Shown: positions 52,966-62,560, counted from the stretch's first letter. The stretch is 64,000 bases of DNA from an uncultured Trichococcus sp. (GCF_963667775.1 NZ_OY764015.1:2268501-2332500), one strand, 5' to 3'. The notes: generated by a model not told the origin, from the sequence alone. Made by a program: numbers and translations.

Positions 52966-54294
52966 TTCATCGCTGGTGATCCCCAGAATATGCTCTTGCC
53001 GCTCCTCGATGTTTTGCCGGTCCAATCTTTCCGTGAAATTCGGACTCGTCAGATTGGACAGATAATTGCTGTAATCCTTTATATAGCTCAATTTCTTCGG
53101 ATGAGCCGCATAAGCGACCGTCAGCAACGAATCAAACAGGGCCACAACTCCGGAAATATCCGTCTTCATGTAGTGGATCAGCTGCCAATAGCTTTCATAT
53201 AAGTCTTTGGAGAAATTATTGAAGTCATAGAATACGCAGCCGCTGTAACGCAATGGTTCCTCGTCGAAGTCCTTCTTTTCCTCACCCATCAAAACAAATC
53301 TTCCGGGCAGACGGGCAAACTTGGCATCCAATAAGGCCTTGTAATGCAGGATGTGAATCGCCGTATTCGGATCGTTGATTCCCGGCGAAACTGACCGCAA
53401 TGCGATCTCCACCAATTTTTTACGGGCAAAATTCGGATCGAACATCGTGGAGGGTTCCGTTTCGTAAGTCAAGCTACGGTTCAGCACTTCCTGCAGCCCC
53501 GGCTCATCCTCCAATTTCCGGTTCGTGTAAAAAATGGCCAGCGGTTCATTGACGGAAAGAAATTCCCCCACCCTGAAGCGCAATACCATAATCCCTTCAA
53601 ATTCTGTGCTCAGCTCCACCAAACGCTCAAAGTTGATGTATTCCACGTAACCATTTTTATCCGCATGGAGCGTGTACTGATGCAAAGTCTCCAATTGAGG
53701 AAGATGGTCAAACACCGGTTTCTCCTGAAAGTATGCGATCGTCTCATCGACTATCGTATCCGCCTCTTTGTAGATTTTATTCACCAGTTTTTCCAACTGC
53801 ACGGACGTTGCGACATTATAGACGAACTTTATGAAGTAGACGACACAGGCGAGGGCATAGACGAGGGCGACCGTCGCGGAAATGACCAGTTGTTCATTTT
53901 CCGAACTGCGCATAAAGAACAAGGACGAGAGACAGTAAATGAATCCCCCCAGAAAAATGCCCAACGTCTGCATGGAGGTCTTGTGCAAAAGAAAATTTTC
54001 GACTGTACGCGGACTGAAGTTGGAGGAGTAGAAGGAAATGACGGACAGCATCGTAGCAAACGTAAAGGTGGCCACTGAGAAGAGCGACCCCGCCAATAGG
54101 CTCAGTATCGATTTGGCCAAGTTGACGCTCGTCAGCAAAAAAGCCGGAAAATAATCAAGCGCCGTGACCAATCGCGTATCGAGCAGAATGACCGCGATGG
54201 CCAGCACGAACGCAAAGAGAACACTGCCGCCCAAAGTCATCCACATCCGCTTTTCTTCAAAAGTCAATCGGAATGCCTGCAGCACATCCCTCAC
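52957..54294 (-). CDS. DUF2254 family membrane protein
   Basis: A 445-aa protein with four N-terminal helices (about 18-38, 55-75, 108-128, 137-158) and a large soluble C-terminal domain. SVATFTFATMLSVISFYSSNFSPR (in part) and ALRSVSPGINDPNTAI are the DUF2254 signatures. Function is unknown for the family. Confidence 0.85.
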   Translation of the reverse strand: MRDVLQAFRLTFEEKRMWMTLGGSVLFAFVLAIAVILLDTRLVTALDYFPAFLLTSVNLAKSILSLLAGSLFSVATFTFATMLSVISFYSSNFSPRTVENFLLHKTSMQTLGIFLGGFIYCLSSLFFMRSSENEQLVISATVALVYALACVVYFIKFVYNVATSVQLEKLVNKIYKEADTIVDETIAYFQEKPVFDHLPQLETLHQYTLHADKNGYVEYINFERLVELSTEFEGIMVLRFRVGEFLSVNEPLAIFYTNRKLEDEPGLQEVLNRSLTYETEPSTMFDPNFARKKLVEIALRSVSPGINDPNTAIHILHYKALLDAKFARLPGRFVLMGEEKKDFDEEPLRYSGCVFYDFNNFSKDLYESYWQLIHYMKTDISGVVALFDSLLTVAYAAHPKKLSYIKDYSNYLSNLTSPNFTERLDRQNIEERQEHILGITSDEQK

Positions 54295-54409
54295 CCCTTT
54301 CAGGAAAAATCCTGCTCATTTTGTTTCTTTCATCATACCATATGCCCCTCCCATTGAAAAAAATATGGTATGCAAAGAAGGATACCCTTCCGGAAAAGTA
54401 CAAAAACAT

Positions 54410-54437
54410 TTCAAGCGCTTCCATTGAATGTTATGAT
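54410..54437 (+). promoter_or_regulatory. Promoter with cre-like site ahead of the lone PTS IIB gene
   Basis: TTCAAGCGCTTCCA (54410-54423) matches the cre consensus at 13 of 14 positions. TATGAT (54432-54437) lies eight bases further. The overlap suggests direct CcpA repression. Confidence 0.6.
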
Positions 54438-54466
54438 GTACCTATCAAAAAAATGGAGGAAGTCAT

Positions 54467-54904
54467 ATGGTCCATATCCTGTTATGCTGCGGCGGCGGAT
54501 TTTCATCCAGCGCGCTGGCGGCAAAAGTAAAAAAAGACATCCAGCAATACCAGTTGGAGGACCAATTTGAAATTGAATTCTCCCCGTTCATGATCGCCCA
54601 AGAAAAAATGGACCGATTCGATATCGTCGTCTGTTGCCCGCACCTGACTTACGACGTCAAAAAGATGGTCAAAAACGCCAGTCCGGACAAGCCCATCTAC
54701 ATCCTGCCGCCGCGCATGTATGGCCTGATCGATATCCGTGAATTGTCGACCGATGTCCTGGATGTACTCGAAATGTACAGCCAGAGCCCAATCAACCCTG
54801 TCCATTTCCCGGGTGAAGAAAACGTCATGCGCGTGACCCGATCCGTGGCCTACCGGCGCAGCAAAGTGCTCCAAAAAGAAGCGAAAAAAGCCACTTCATT
54901 ATAG
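54467..54904 (+). CDS. Stand-alone PTS IIB protein, lactose/cellobiose type
   Basis: A 145-aa protein beginning MVHILLCCGGGFSSSALAAK, the P-loop-like phosphocysteine loop of IIB-Lac/Cel domains (Cys at 7 or 8). The IIB fold covers about 1-100; residues 100-145 form a basic extension not usual for the family. No IIA or IIC gene is near. It could serve a distant permease or act as a regulatory IIB. GGAGG precedes the ATG. Confidence 0.85.
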   Translation: MVHILLCCGGGFSSSALAAKVKKDIQQYQLEDQFEIEFSPFMIAQEKMDRFDIVVCCPHLTYDVKKMVKNASPDKPIYILPPRMYGLIDIRELSTDVLDVLEMYSQSPINPVHFPGEENVMRVTRSVAYRRSKVLQKEAKKATSL

Positions 54905-54918
54905 TGGCTTTGTATTTT
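54885..54918 (+). terminator. Terminator of the PTS IIB gene
   Basis: AAAGCCACT-TCATTAT-AGTGGCTTT followed by a T-rich tract, overlapping the last codons. Confidence 0.8.
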
Positions 54919-55572
54919 CTAGTTCATCCCACCATGGCGCCGATGAAAATCTTCGACACCCAGTTGGCAAGCTGATTTGTCCCCTATCATCCGGAACATT
55001 TCAAAATAGACATCATTGTCAAACGTATCCGTATCGATCGGCTCAATCCCGATCCTGTTCCCGGCCCAACTGCCGTTACTCTCGGCTTGCTCTTCCGCTT
55101 GCGCCAGAACAAAATAGGGCATCAAATTTTTCGTGCGCTTGAACAACCGGCGATCGATGGTCATGAACAGGTGCGAATCATAATTGATCAGCACATATTG
55201 GTTTAAGAACTCCCCCCACTGTTTTTTCCAGCGGACAACTTCGGATGGATCAATCGAAACAATATCCATTCCCGCTTCTTTCCGGTTCCGGCGCAACAAC
55301 TTCTTCCTGTATCCCGCGTAGAACGCATACTTCTCCTCCTTCAGCAAGTAGTCTCTCACTTCTTTGGAATCGACAACCAAAGTGATCCTGTCGCCCTTCC
55401 ATTCGTCCATCAACAATTGGAACACTACATACTGAAAAGGATTGCCCAACTGCGGATGCGTTGCAGCTATCCCTGTAATCGTGCTGTCCCCTGCCCAAGT
55501 CAGTCGGGCCGGTTCCATGATTTTTTTCTTGTCCATGTTAACCAGTAAATGATGCTGCTCGTTTTTTTCCAA
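54919..55572 (-). CDS. Hypothetical protein, 217 aa
   Basis: I do not recognise this soluble protein. It has ATHPQLGNPFQYVVFQLLMD near residue 40 and a basic stretch YRKKLLRRNRKEAG near residue 90. TTG 55572 is the likely start, because AAGGAGG lies eight bases before it; the ATG 18 bases upstream precedes that ribosome site. It is convergent with the IIB gene and divergent from the RpiR regulator. No function is assigned. Confidence 0.7.
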   Translation of the reverse strand: MEKNEQHHLLVNMDKKKIMEPARLTWAGDSTITGIAATHPQLGNPFQYVVFQLLMDEWKGDRITLVVDSKEVRDYLLKEEKYAFYAGYRKKLLRRNRKEAGMDIVSIDPSEVVRWKKQWGEFLNQYVLINYDSHLFMTIDRRLFKRTKNLMPYFVLAQAEEQAESNGSWAGNRIGIEPIDTDTFDNDVYFEMFRMIGDKSACQLGVEDFHRRHGGMN

Positions 55573-55754
55573 ATTTGCTGCCTCCTTCATGAATGCCGTT
55601 CACTCAGTAGATACGCAACCTGAAAGAAAATCCTTCTTCAGAATTTCGGAATAGTTTCCGAAGAGCCTACGGAAGTGCCGAATCTGTGGTATGATTGATG
55701 CAGGATTTGCTTAACGAATGCAGGTCCTTAAAGTCACGCTAACGGGAGAAAAGT

Positions 55755-56591
55755 ATGAGTCAATTGTTTAACGTAGATCCCAGAATACTCACGGAGAGCG
55801 ATCGAAAAATTATCAACTACTTCAAAAAGAATGGGCATATCCCGGCACTCCTCTCAATCAATGAGATCGGTGCAGCTATCGGTATCAGCAATTCAACGCT
55901 AACGCGCTTCTCAAAAAAAATGGGCTTCAAAAACTTCAAAGAACTGAAAATGGCACTACTGAGTCAGCAAGAAACTTCTCCTTCAACAAAATTACAGAAT
56001 GCTATCCGTTCCGACCATCAGCTTGACGGTCCTGAATCCATGATTCAGCGCGACATCGACCAACTTCTTGAAACGATGGAATATTTGGACCCAACACGTT
56101 TACGGCTCGCAGCTCAAAATCTGGCAAGAAAAAGAAGAATCTACATTTTTTCAAAAGGGGCTACACGCTCACTGGGAGACTTGTTGCATTTTAGATTGAG
56201 ACGTTTCGGCAGGGACGTGCAACATATCTGTGCAGGCGGCTCAGAAATTTTTGAAACATTGCACATGATGACCACAGATGATCTGATCATTGTGTTTGCC
56301 TTCGGGAAAGTCCCGAAGGAAACCCGGGTTATTCTCGATTTTGCCAACAAAGAAGGCATCACGACGCTTTATTTTACTGATCAGCTCTACCAGAAACCCG
56401 AAACGGACGGTAACATTCCTTTTTATGTTGCTAGAGGCCTTCCAACAGAATACCATTCTTTAACTTCTGCCATTTCGCTGATAGAGGCACTCATCGTTGA
56501 AGTCAGTCGCATTGATCCGGAATTATTCCATAACCAGCTTAATCGTATGCACACTTTAAAAGAAACCTATAAAAAAGAACTTCCCCGCTGA
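55755..56591 (+). CDS. MurR/RpiR family transcriptional regulator
   Basis: A 278-aa regulator. The N-terminal HTH (about 1-75) has SINEIGAAIGISNSTLTRFSKKMGFKNFKE (read in part), and the SIS domain (about 110-255) has YIFSKGATRSLGDLLHFRLR. Such proteins sense sugar phosphates or amino-sugar derivatives. It is convergent with the PHP gene of the ECF cluster and is the likely local regulator; that is inference. GGGAG precedes the ATG. Confidence 0.9.
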   Translation: MSQLFNVDPRILTESDRKIINYFKKNGHIPALLSINEIGAAIGISNSTLTRFSKKMGFKNFKELKMALLSQQETSPSTKLQNAIRSDHQLDGPESMIQRDIDQLLETMEYLDPTRLRLAAQNLARKRRIYIFSKGATRSLGDLLHFRLRRFGRDVQHICAGGSEIFETLHMMTTDDLIIVFAFGKVPKETRVILDFANKEGITTLYFTDQLYQKPETDGNIPFYVARGLPTEYHSLTSAISLIEALIVEVSRIDPELFHNQLNRMHTLKETYKKELPR

Positions 56592-56618
56592 TCTGCTGAG
56601 GAAGTTCTTTTTTTATTC
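56574..56618. terminator. Bidirectional terminator
   Basis: AAAGAACTTCC/GGAAGTTCTTT with A and T runs separates the convergent rpiR-type and PHP genes. Confidence 0.88.
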
Positions 56619-57398
56619 GATGATGAGTGGGACATCGTAACTACCGCCTTGGCTTTGCAGCAACTTCAGCGCCTTTTTCAATAGATTCGCACCCTCGACT
56701 TTCTCTTCGATCGCTTCATCCACCACCAATTTGTAGCGACCTGCATTCATTTCCTCCCGAAATGCACCTATGGTAGAAAAAGACCGTTCAAAGTCATTCA
56801 TCACCGAGCCATATTGCAGAAACTGATGCGTATCGCTTCCTGCCATGACCGGACGATCATAACGCGCTCCGACCGCTTTCACCTTTTCGATGTTATCACG
56901 ACCAAGTAAAGCAGTATCTTTTCCGTTCAAATCAAAGAAATCATAGTAAGCCAACAGTTCTTCGGATAATTCTAAATTATGACAGCCTTTACGGTAGACG
57001 TGGGCTGCACCAAAGAGCACATCGTATTTCTTCACCAACGGAAACAATGTCGCTGCCGGCAGGAACTCCTTGAATGTCGCCGACTCAAGAATTTCTTGTC
57101 GCAAAGCTTGGATCGTGTCAAATGACCCAATCACCAAGTTGTGTCCGCCCTCTAAAATATCAACTTCCAAGCCAGGAAACACACGCACTCCTTCAACCAT
57201 ATACGTATCCCCTTCTTGTGGGTAGTTCTCGTGGATGAATTGATATATCTTTTCGAATTCCTGGGTATTGAAATGCTCCGTCAGGCAAAGGGCTTCGACT
57301 CCGCGCTTGTAGGCTTCTTTGAATAGATTTCTAGTGTATTGCTCCGAAAAAGGCAGGTATTTTGCCAGTTTACCGTGAGTATGTGTGTCGATAAGCAA
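56613..57398 (-). CDS. PHP-domain metal-dependent phosphoesterase
   Basis: A 261-aa protein with the PHP metal ligands: DTHTHG at the N-terminus, LTEHFN, the Glu in PGLEVDI, AAHVYRKG and GSDTHQF near residue 190. Members hydrolyse phosphate esters, such as histidinol phosphate or nucleotide substrates. TTG 57398 is the start, with AAGGAG eight bases upstream. It is the last gene of the ECF cluster, which suggests it processes the imported compound. Confidence 0.87.
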   Translation of the reverse strand: MLIDTHTHGKLAKYLPFSEQYTRNLFKEAYKRGVEALCLTEHFNTQEFEKIYQFIHENYPQEGDTYMVEGVRVFPGLEVDILEGGHNLVIGSFDTIQALRQEILESATFKEFLPAATLFPLVKKYDVLFGAAHVYRKGCHNLELSEELLAYYDFFDLNGKDTALLGRDNIEKVKAVGARYDRPVMAGSDTHQFLQYGSVMNDFERSFSTIGAFREEMNAGRYKLVVDEAIEEKVEGANLLKKALKLLQSQGGSYDVPLIIE

Positions 57399-57418
57399 TT
57401 ATAAGACTCCTTTTTTAA

Positions 57419-58240
57419 TCAGTATAGTAGTTGTGGAACTGCCAGGCACATCCCAAAATAAAGTAGTGAACATGTCAGGAACAGAATGTCCTGCATTTGG
57501 ATGGACAGTTTTTTCATTTTCATATCGCGGATTTTTTTATTTTTTAAAGCGCGTTGGAATCCCTTTATCTCCAATGCTTCCACAGTCGTCCGGCTACGCT
57601 TTGCCATATTGAGCATCAATGGGTAGAAGGCTTTGATCATGATTTTGATCTGATAGATAAGATTTCGCCATTTCCCCTTGAAGCCATCACTGTCGGGGCG
57701 GACCCCGCGAATTTTATAGGACAACAAAATGGATTGGTATTCTTCCATCAAAATAGGCAAAATACGATAAGCATAGGATACACTAAAAGAGAATTTTTCA
57801 GGTAACCCGATTGCCATCAATCCATTCGAAAGCTTATCCGGATCCATACCCGCGAAAGCGACTATGGCAGCCAACGAAACAACAGCAATCTTCAGCGTCA
57901 ATTTCAGTAAGGGAATCACTGCAGACAGGCTCCCGCCAAACAATAAAGTGAACATGAACAAAAATCCTGTCTGTGAGAAAATCCCGACTACAAATATGAA
58001 TAAAATCAATGGAACCGTCTTGGCAATTTTGGTCACAGCAGCCACAAAGATAAACAATCCCATCAACATCAATGTGTCGGAAACAAACCAGGGAACAATC
58101 CCAAAAACAAAATACCAAATGAACATAGTCCTCGGATCCATCTTAGCAATCAATGTATCTGAATTACCATAGGAGTTCTTCAAAACCTGATTCCTGATTG
58201 TGGAGATATTCATTCGTTCTAGAAATGACTGATTAAACAA
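57419..58240 (-). CDS. ECF transporter transmembrane component EcfT
   Basis: A 273-aa membrane protein with several helices. The coupling motifs are YKIRGVRPD and EALEIKGFQRA. The start is TTG 58240, nine bases after AGGAGG and inside the end of the ATPase gene; the first ATG (residue 10) lacks a ribosome site. It forms a dedicated ECF transporter with the upstream ATPase and S component. Confidence 0.85.
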   Translation of the reverse strand: MFNQSFLERMNISTIRNQVLKNSYGNSDTLIAKMDPRTMFIWYFVFGIVPWFVSDTLMLMGLFIFVAAVTKIAKTVPLILFIFVVGIFSQTGFLFMFTLLFGGSLSAVIPLLKLTLKIAVVSLAAIVAFAGMDPDKLSNGLMAIGLPEKFSFSVSYAYRILPILMEEYQSILLSYKIRGVRPDSDGFKGKWRNLIYQIKIMIKAFYPLMLNMAKRSRTTVEALEIKGFQRALKNKKIRDMKMKKLSIQMQDILFLTCSLLYFGMCLAVPQLLY

Positions 58241-59942
58241 ATAGAACCGCCTCCTTTTGCAAATAGTCCAGAAATTCTTGGATACTATAGCAAATTCTTC
58301 CGTTCAATCGTTGGCTTAACTGCACAATTTCCGGGGCGACAATCCCTGCACGTTGCAATAGTTTTTCGTCAGCAAAAATTTCTTCTCTGCTGCCGTCGCC
58401 GATGACTTGACCGTCATGCAATACAATCACCCTATTCGCCCATTCCGCAACCAATTGCATATCATGTGTCGCAATCACAATCGTTTCCACTGTATCCGCC
58501 ACTTCTTTTAACGTATGCGTAATCCGCTTGCGGGTAGCCATATCCAAGCTGGCTGTCGGTTCATCCAACAGAAGCACCTTCGGATTCAATGAAACTCCGA
58601 TTGCCAAGGAGGCGCGGCGCATTTGGCCGCCGCTTAATAATCGCCCATCCCGCTGCCGGATATCCATCAGGTTGAATTGCTGCAGCAACTGCTCAGTGAT
58701 GTTTTTGTAATTTTTGATTCCTCGGGCCTTCAAAGAAAAAGCAATATCCTTTTCGATGGAATCTTCGATGAACATATTCTCGGGATTTTGATAAACGTAT
58801 CCTACTTTATCGGAAATGCGCTCCATCTTGATCTTTTTGGTGTTTTGACCATCCAAAACAATCTCTCCCGAATCGGGCTTCAACAATCCGATCAGCATCT
58901 TCAGCATGCTCGACTTTCCAGCTCCATTATTGCCGATCAGAGCGATCCGTTCCCCTGCATGCAGTGTAAGATTTAAATTATTTAACGCTGAATAGGCTCC
59001 TTGATCGATTTTCTTGTAGCTCAAGGATACTTCTTTCATTTCCACTATGGACTTCCCTTTCGCTTGATTCCGTTTCAGGTCGCTGGGTACTTGTCTTGAC
59101 CTGGACATATCAAAGCGCCTATTGATGTAGCCGATGCCTTCATCGATGCTGATAGGTAGGTCCCCTGAAGAATCATATCCTTTTTCGGATAGGCCATGTC
59201 CCAGTAAGGTGATTTGCGGCGGATAGACCCCGCCCTCAACCAGTTGCAAAACTTGCTGAAATGCTTCTTTTACTGGCAATAGCCACTCTATTTGGCGATT
59301 TTTCATAAAGAGGACTTGGTCACAATAGCGACTTATGTATTCGGAATTATGTTCAATCACAACGATCGTCTTTCCTAATTTTTGATTCAGAAATGCCAAA
59401 TTATCATAAATTTTGCCGGCATGCAAAGGATCCAGTTGCGCAATCGGTTCATCCAATACAATGATTTTCGGCGACATAACAAGCACGCCTGCTAAAGCCA
59501 ATAGATGCTTTTGGCCTCCGGATAATTGCCAGACATACTCGTCCGATAAGTGCGCTAGATCCAGCGTCCGCAGAATTTCCATCGTGATTTCCTCATAACG
59601 TTCTTCGCCTTCATTCAGCAGCCCATAAGAAGCGTCATCCAACACCCGTGGTCGGATCAGTTGGTTTTCAAAATCTTGATAGACGTAACCGATTGTATGA
59701 GCCAACTCAGCCGGTGTTTTTTCAGATATCGCCTGATCGAAGATACGGATTTCGCCTTGCAGATCGCCATCCAAAAAATGTGGAATGATGCCATTGAGCA
59801 ACTTGCAAAAGGTTGATTTTCCTGCACCATTATCACCGACCACAGCAACGAAGGAGCCAGGTGGGATACTCACCGAAAGGTCATCCAATATCTTTTCGCC
59901 TGTATCGGGATAGCTAAAACTCACATTCCGTAATTCTATCAT
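58233..59942 (-). CDS. ECF transporter double ATPase
   Basis: A 569-aa fusion of two ABC domains. The first has GDNGAGKST, LSGGQKHLLALAG and IVLDEPIAQLD. The second has GNNGAGKSS, LSGGQMRRASLAIG and LLLDEPTASLD. A linker of about 60 residues joins them (about 255-310). It overlaps the EcfT start by eight bases and lies four bases after the S-component gene. Confidence 0.92.
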   Translation of the reverse strand: MIELRNVSFSYPDTGEKILDDLSVSIPPGSFVAVVGDNGAGKSTFCKLLNGIIPHFLDGDLQGEIRIFDQAISEKTPAELAHTIGYVYQDFENQLIRPRVLDDASYGLLNEGEERYEEITMEILRTLDLAHLSDEYVWQLSGGQKHLLALAGVLVMSPKIIVLDEPIAQLDPLHAGKIYDNLAFLNQKLGKTIVVIEHNSEYISRYCDQVLFMKNRQIEWLLPVKEAFQQVLQLVEGGVYPPQITLLGHGLSEKGYDSSGDLPISIDEGIGYINRRFDMSRSRQVPSDLKRNQAKGKSIVEMKEVSLSYKKIDQGAYSALNNLNLTLHAGERIALIGNNGAGKSSMLKMLIGLLKPDSGEIVLDGQNTKKIKMERISDKVGYVYQNPENMFIEDSIEKDIAFSLKARGIKNYKNITEQLLQQFNLMDIRQRDGRLLSGGQMRRASLAIGVSLNPKVLLLDEPTASLDMATRKRITHTLKEVADTVETIVIATHDMQLVAEWANRVIVLHDGQVIGDGSREEIFADEKLLQRAGIVAPEIVQLSQRLNGRICYSIQEFLDYLQKEAVLFV

Positions 59943-59946
59943 GCCC

Positions 59947-60798
59947 TCAAACCTCTCTTGTCTGTTCTCGGCGTGTTCTTATCCGGTTAGCGATGAAAAG
60001 GATGACCAGCACTGAAACGATCCCAGATACTGCAATAGCTGCATTGCTTTCGGACCAAGCGGCTTCGAACTCATAATTGATTCCTATTTCGGCGAGAAAT
60101 TCTGCGCCTATTGCTGCAACAACCAACAGACCGCCCGTCAGTATAAATTTAACGTTCAGAAACTCTTGCCAACTCGGGCGCAATTCGGGTGTGCGCTTCC
60201 GAATACCCAATAAAGGTTCAATTTTCCCGTGAAGAAGAGGAACCAGATAAAGCGCCGGAAGCATGCAGAAAAAAATCCCGGAAAACAAAATATCGTTTAA
60301 GACCGCAAAACCTTCCGTAAAGAGTACGGATTCTGGAAGCCCTTGAATAGCTTCAAATTCTTCGACGGCGAAAACCACTTTCAGAATATCGACGAGCCCT
60401 CCAAAAATCTGGTGGATTGCAACGCCAGTAAGGGAAGCGAACGCCACCTGTTTCTTGTTGAGTGGATCTTTTACCAGCATCCCCGCAATATAAATTCCTA
60501 AAGAAAAGAGAACAAATTTTTCGACTTCCCCAAGACCACCGAACTGACCTAGCATAATTTCACTAAAAATGACCTCCCCCGTTGCAGCACCAACTGCAGC
60601 AGAGAATGGATCGAACAAGATAGCCAGCGTCAAAGGAATAAATGCTAAATATTCAATAGAAAATTCTACGACACCCAAATTTACTGACGGAATCAACTCG
60701 GTAAACAAGGTCGCCAAGCCGTAAATCGACATGGATAAAACGAACACCATCATTTTTTGAGACTGTGAAAACTTGTGAACTTGCGTTGCTGCAGACAT
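59947..60798 (-). CDS. ECF transporter S component, unknown substrate
   Basis: A 283-aa membrane protein with seven or more helices, larger than the usual S component (about 180-200 aa). LAFIPLTLAILFDPFSAAVG and GAATGEVIFSEIMLG fit an S-component fold with a GxxxG-rich helix. GGAGGT lies eight bases before the ATG. First gene of the cluster S-AA-T-PHP. The PHP protein and nearby RpiR regulator hint at a phosphorylated or sugar-like substrate; this is inference. Confidence 0.8.
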   Translation of the reverse strand: MSAATQVHKFSQSQKMMVFVLSMSIYGLATLFTELIPSVNLGVVEFSIEYLAFIPLTLAILFDPFSAAVGAATGEVIFSEIMLGQFGGLGEVEKFVLFSLGIYIAGMLVKDPLNKKQVAFASLTGVAIHQIFGGLVDILKVVFAVEEFEAIQGLPESVLFTEGFAVLNDILFSGIFFCMLPALYLVPLLHGKIEPLLGIRKRTPELRPSWQEFLNVKFILTGGLLVVAAIGAEFLAEIGINYEFEAAWSESNAAIAVSGIVSVLVILFIANRIRTRREQTREV

Positions 60799-60960
60799 TC
60801 ATTCATACCTCCTTTTGTTATGATTCCATCATACGATTAGAGTGTAAAAACTTCATATGGTTCATGTAAAAATGACGTTATTTTTTCATGTTGTTGTGAA
60901 TGGTAATTTTTTTTCATATAATCATATTTTTAATTTTGATTGAGAAACTGAAAAAAATGC
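60799..60960. other. Promoter region of the ECF cluster
   Basis: An AT-rich leader with several TTTCAT/ATGAAA-type repeats (near 60853, 60887 and 60910) that could form an operator. No clear promoter pair is chosen. Confidence 0.4.
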
Positions 60961-61005
60961 AAAAAAAAAAGATACATCTAAGGTGATCGAGACCTTGATA
61001 TATCT
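60961..61005 (-). terminator. tRNA-Thr terminator
   Basis: GATACATCTAAGGT pairs imperfectly with ACCTTGATATATC, followed on the minus strand by a run of more than ten T. Confidence 0.85.
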
Positions 61006-61020
61006 ATGTTCATTCTATTA

Positions 61021-61093
61021 TGCCGGCTGCAGGATTTGAACCTGTGACCTCCGCGTTACGAGTGCGATGCTCTACCAACTGAGCTAAGCCGGC
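61021..61093 (-). tRNA. tRNA-Thr (CGT)
   Basis: On the minus strand the acceptor GCCGGCT pairs with AGCCGGC. The anticodon loop CTCGTAA gives CGT. GGTTCAAATCC is the T arm. CCA is not encoded. Confidence 0.96.
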
Positions 61094-61161
61094 CTGTCTG
61101 CAAAATCACTTAATAAGTGACTCGCAACAGAATAAATTATAAATAAATTTTTTCGATTTGT

Positions 61162-61200
61162 AAAGAGGGGAATTTCATCAAATTGAAATTCCCCTCTTTT
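61162..61200 (-). terminator. metA terminator
   Basis: AAAGAGGGGAATTTCA pairs perfectly with its complement over a 6-nt loop; a short T tract follows on the minus strand. Confidence 0.8.
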
Positions 61201-61267
61201 ACATACCTATAGAAACACCTCGGCTTGATTCAGGACAACTCAACAACGACAGCCTCCAATAAGAATT

Positions 61268-62212
61268 TTAATCTTGAGCAGGCTTGTTCCGCAGCTCATG
61301 GATACGTTGCAGATCGTATGGCGTTTCCTGATAAACGAAGTAATTCAGCCAATTCACGAAGAGGATATTGGCATGGCCGCGCCAACGCACCACTGGACGC
61401 TTGCCCGGATCGTTCTCAGGGTAATAATTGATCGGTATATTGATGGGACGATCCAAAGCGACATCTCGCTTGTATTCCTTATCAAGCGTATCAAAATCGT
61501 ATTCAGCATGACCTGTCACAAACACGAAACGGTTGTCCCTGCTGCGGACAATGCTGATCCCTGCCTCTTCGGATGTCGCCAGAATTTCAAGCTCGCTGCA
61601 GGCCTCTATATCCGCTTTGTGCACATCCGTGTGGCGGGAATGCGGCATATAAAACTCATCATCAAACCCGCGGAGCAGCATCGTTCTGCTGTCGGTGATC
61701 GTGTGCTTGAACACACCGAACAGTTTTTCCTTCAGAGGGTACTTCCCAATATTGTAGTGATGGTACAGACCAGCCTGGGCTCCCCAACAGATATGCATCG
61801 TCGAGAAGACATGGCTGGCTGACCACTCCATGATGGACACCAATTCCGGCCAATATTCCACCTCTTCAAAGGCAAGATTCTCCACAGGCGCACCCGTGAT
61901 GATCATGCCATCAAAGTATTGGTCCTTGATATCCGAAAAGGTCTTGTAGAAATAGTCCAAGTATTCTTCCGAAACATGCTTGGAATCGTAACTTTCCATC
62001 CGCAGCAAGGTCACTTCCACCTGCAAGGACGTGTTCGAAAGCAAACGAATGAACTGAGTTTCCGTGGCCTGTTTTGTAGGCATCAGATTCACGATGATGA
62101 TTTTTAACGGACGGATATCCTGCGTGACGGCTCTTAGCTCGTCCATGACGAAAATATTCTCTTTGGCCAACTCTTTGATGGCGGGCAAATCCTTCGATAC
62201 TTTGATCGGCAT
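61268..62212 (-). CDS. metA: Homoserine O-acyltransferase MetA (predicted acetyltransferase)
   Basis: A 314-aa enzyme that activates homoserine for methionine synthesis. The catalytic Cys142 is in HICWGAQAGLYHHY, and His and Glu of the active site lie in VFVTGHAEYD. Residue 111 is Glu (TGAPVEN); in this family Glu at 111 goes with acetyl-CoA and Gly with succinyl-CoA. ATG 62212 is chosen (AAGGAG eight bases upstream) over a GTG three codons earlier. It is controlled by a T-box leader. Confidence 0.94.
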   Translation of the reverse strand: MPIKVSKDLPAIKELAKENIFVMDELRAVTQDIRPLKIIIVNLMPTKQATETQFIRLLSNTSLQVEVTLLRMESYDSKHVSEEYLDYFYKTFSDIKDQYFDGMIITGAPVENLAFEEVEYWPELVSIMEWSASHVFSTMHICWGAQAGLYHHYNIGKYPLKEKLFGVFKHTITDSRTMLLRGFDDEFYMPHSRHTDVHKADIEACSELEILATSEEAGISIVRSRDNRFVFVTGHAEYDFDTLDKEYKRDVALDRPINIPINYYPENDPGKRPVVRWRGHANILFVNWLNYFVYQETPYDLQRIHELRNKPAQD

Positions 62213-62222
62213 ATTTTCCACT

Positions 62223-62560
62223 CCTTTTTATTAACCGGTTCATTCAACAGCTCTCTTATACACAAAAAAGCTCCCATCACCACAGTCTTGCGACCATGGG
62301 ACGAAAGCTTCGCGTTACCACCCATTTTTATAAGGACTTCACAATCCTCACCTCAAAAAGTACGTAAGTGACTGCGTGATCGCATATCCCTCATATACTT
62401 TGCAGAATATCGCCTGCGGACGTAATCGAGCTGATTATTCACCCGATTATAGGCTCCAAGACCATCTTCACTTTGTTTAGATACGCTCCCTTTCACCAAA
62501 ACAGAAGCTCTCTTTATGTACTTCCCAAAGTTACTCTTCTTATCGTTGCCCATTCTATTA
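62223..62560 (-). ncRNA. T-box leader (methionine-type) of metA
   Basis: On the minus strand the T-box core reads ATGGGTGGTAACGCG. It is followed by CGTCCCATGG..GATGGGAGC and TTTTTTG, the competing terminator. Upstream is a stem I region with AAGAGAGC, GGTGAAAG and GAAG-ATG-GTCTTGGAG; the ATG at 62465-62463 is a plausible specifier. Uncharged tRNA-Met would allow read-through into metA. Confidence 0.9.
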
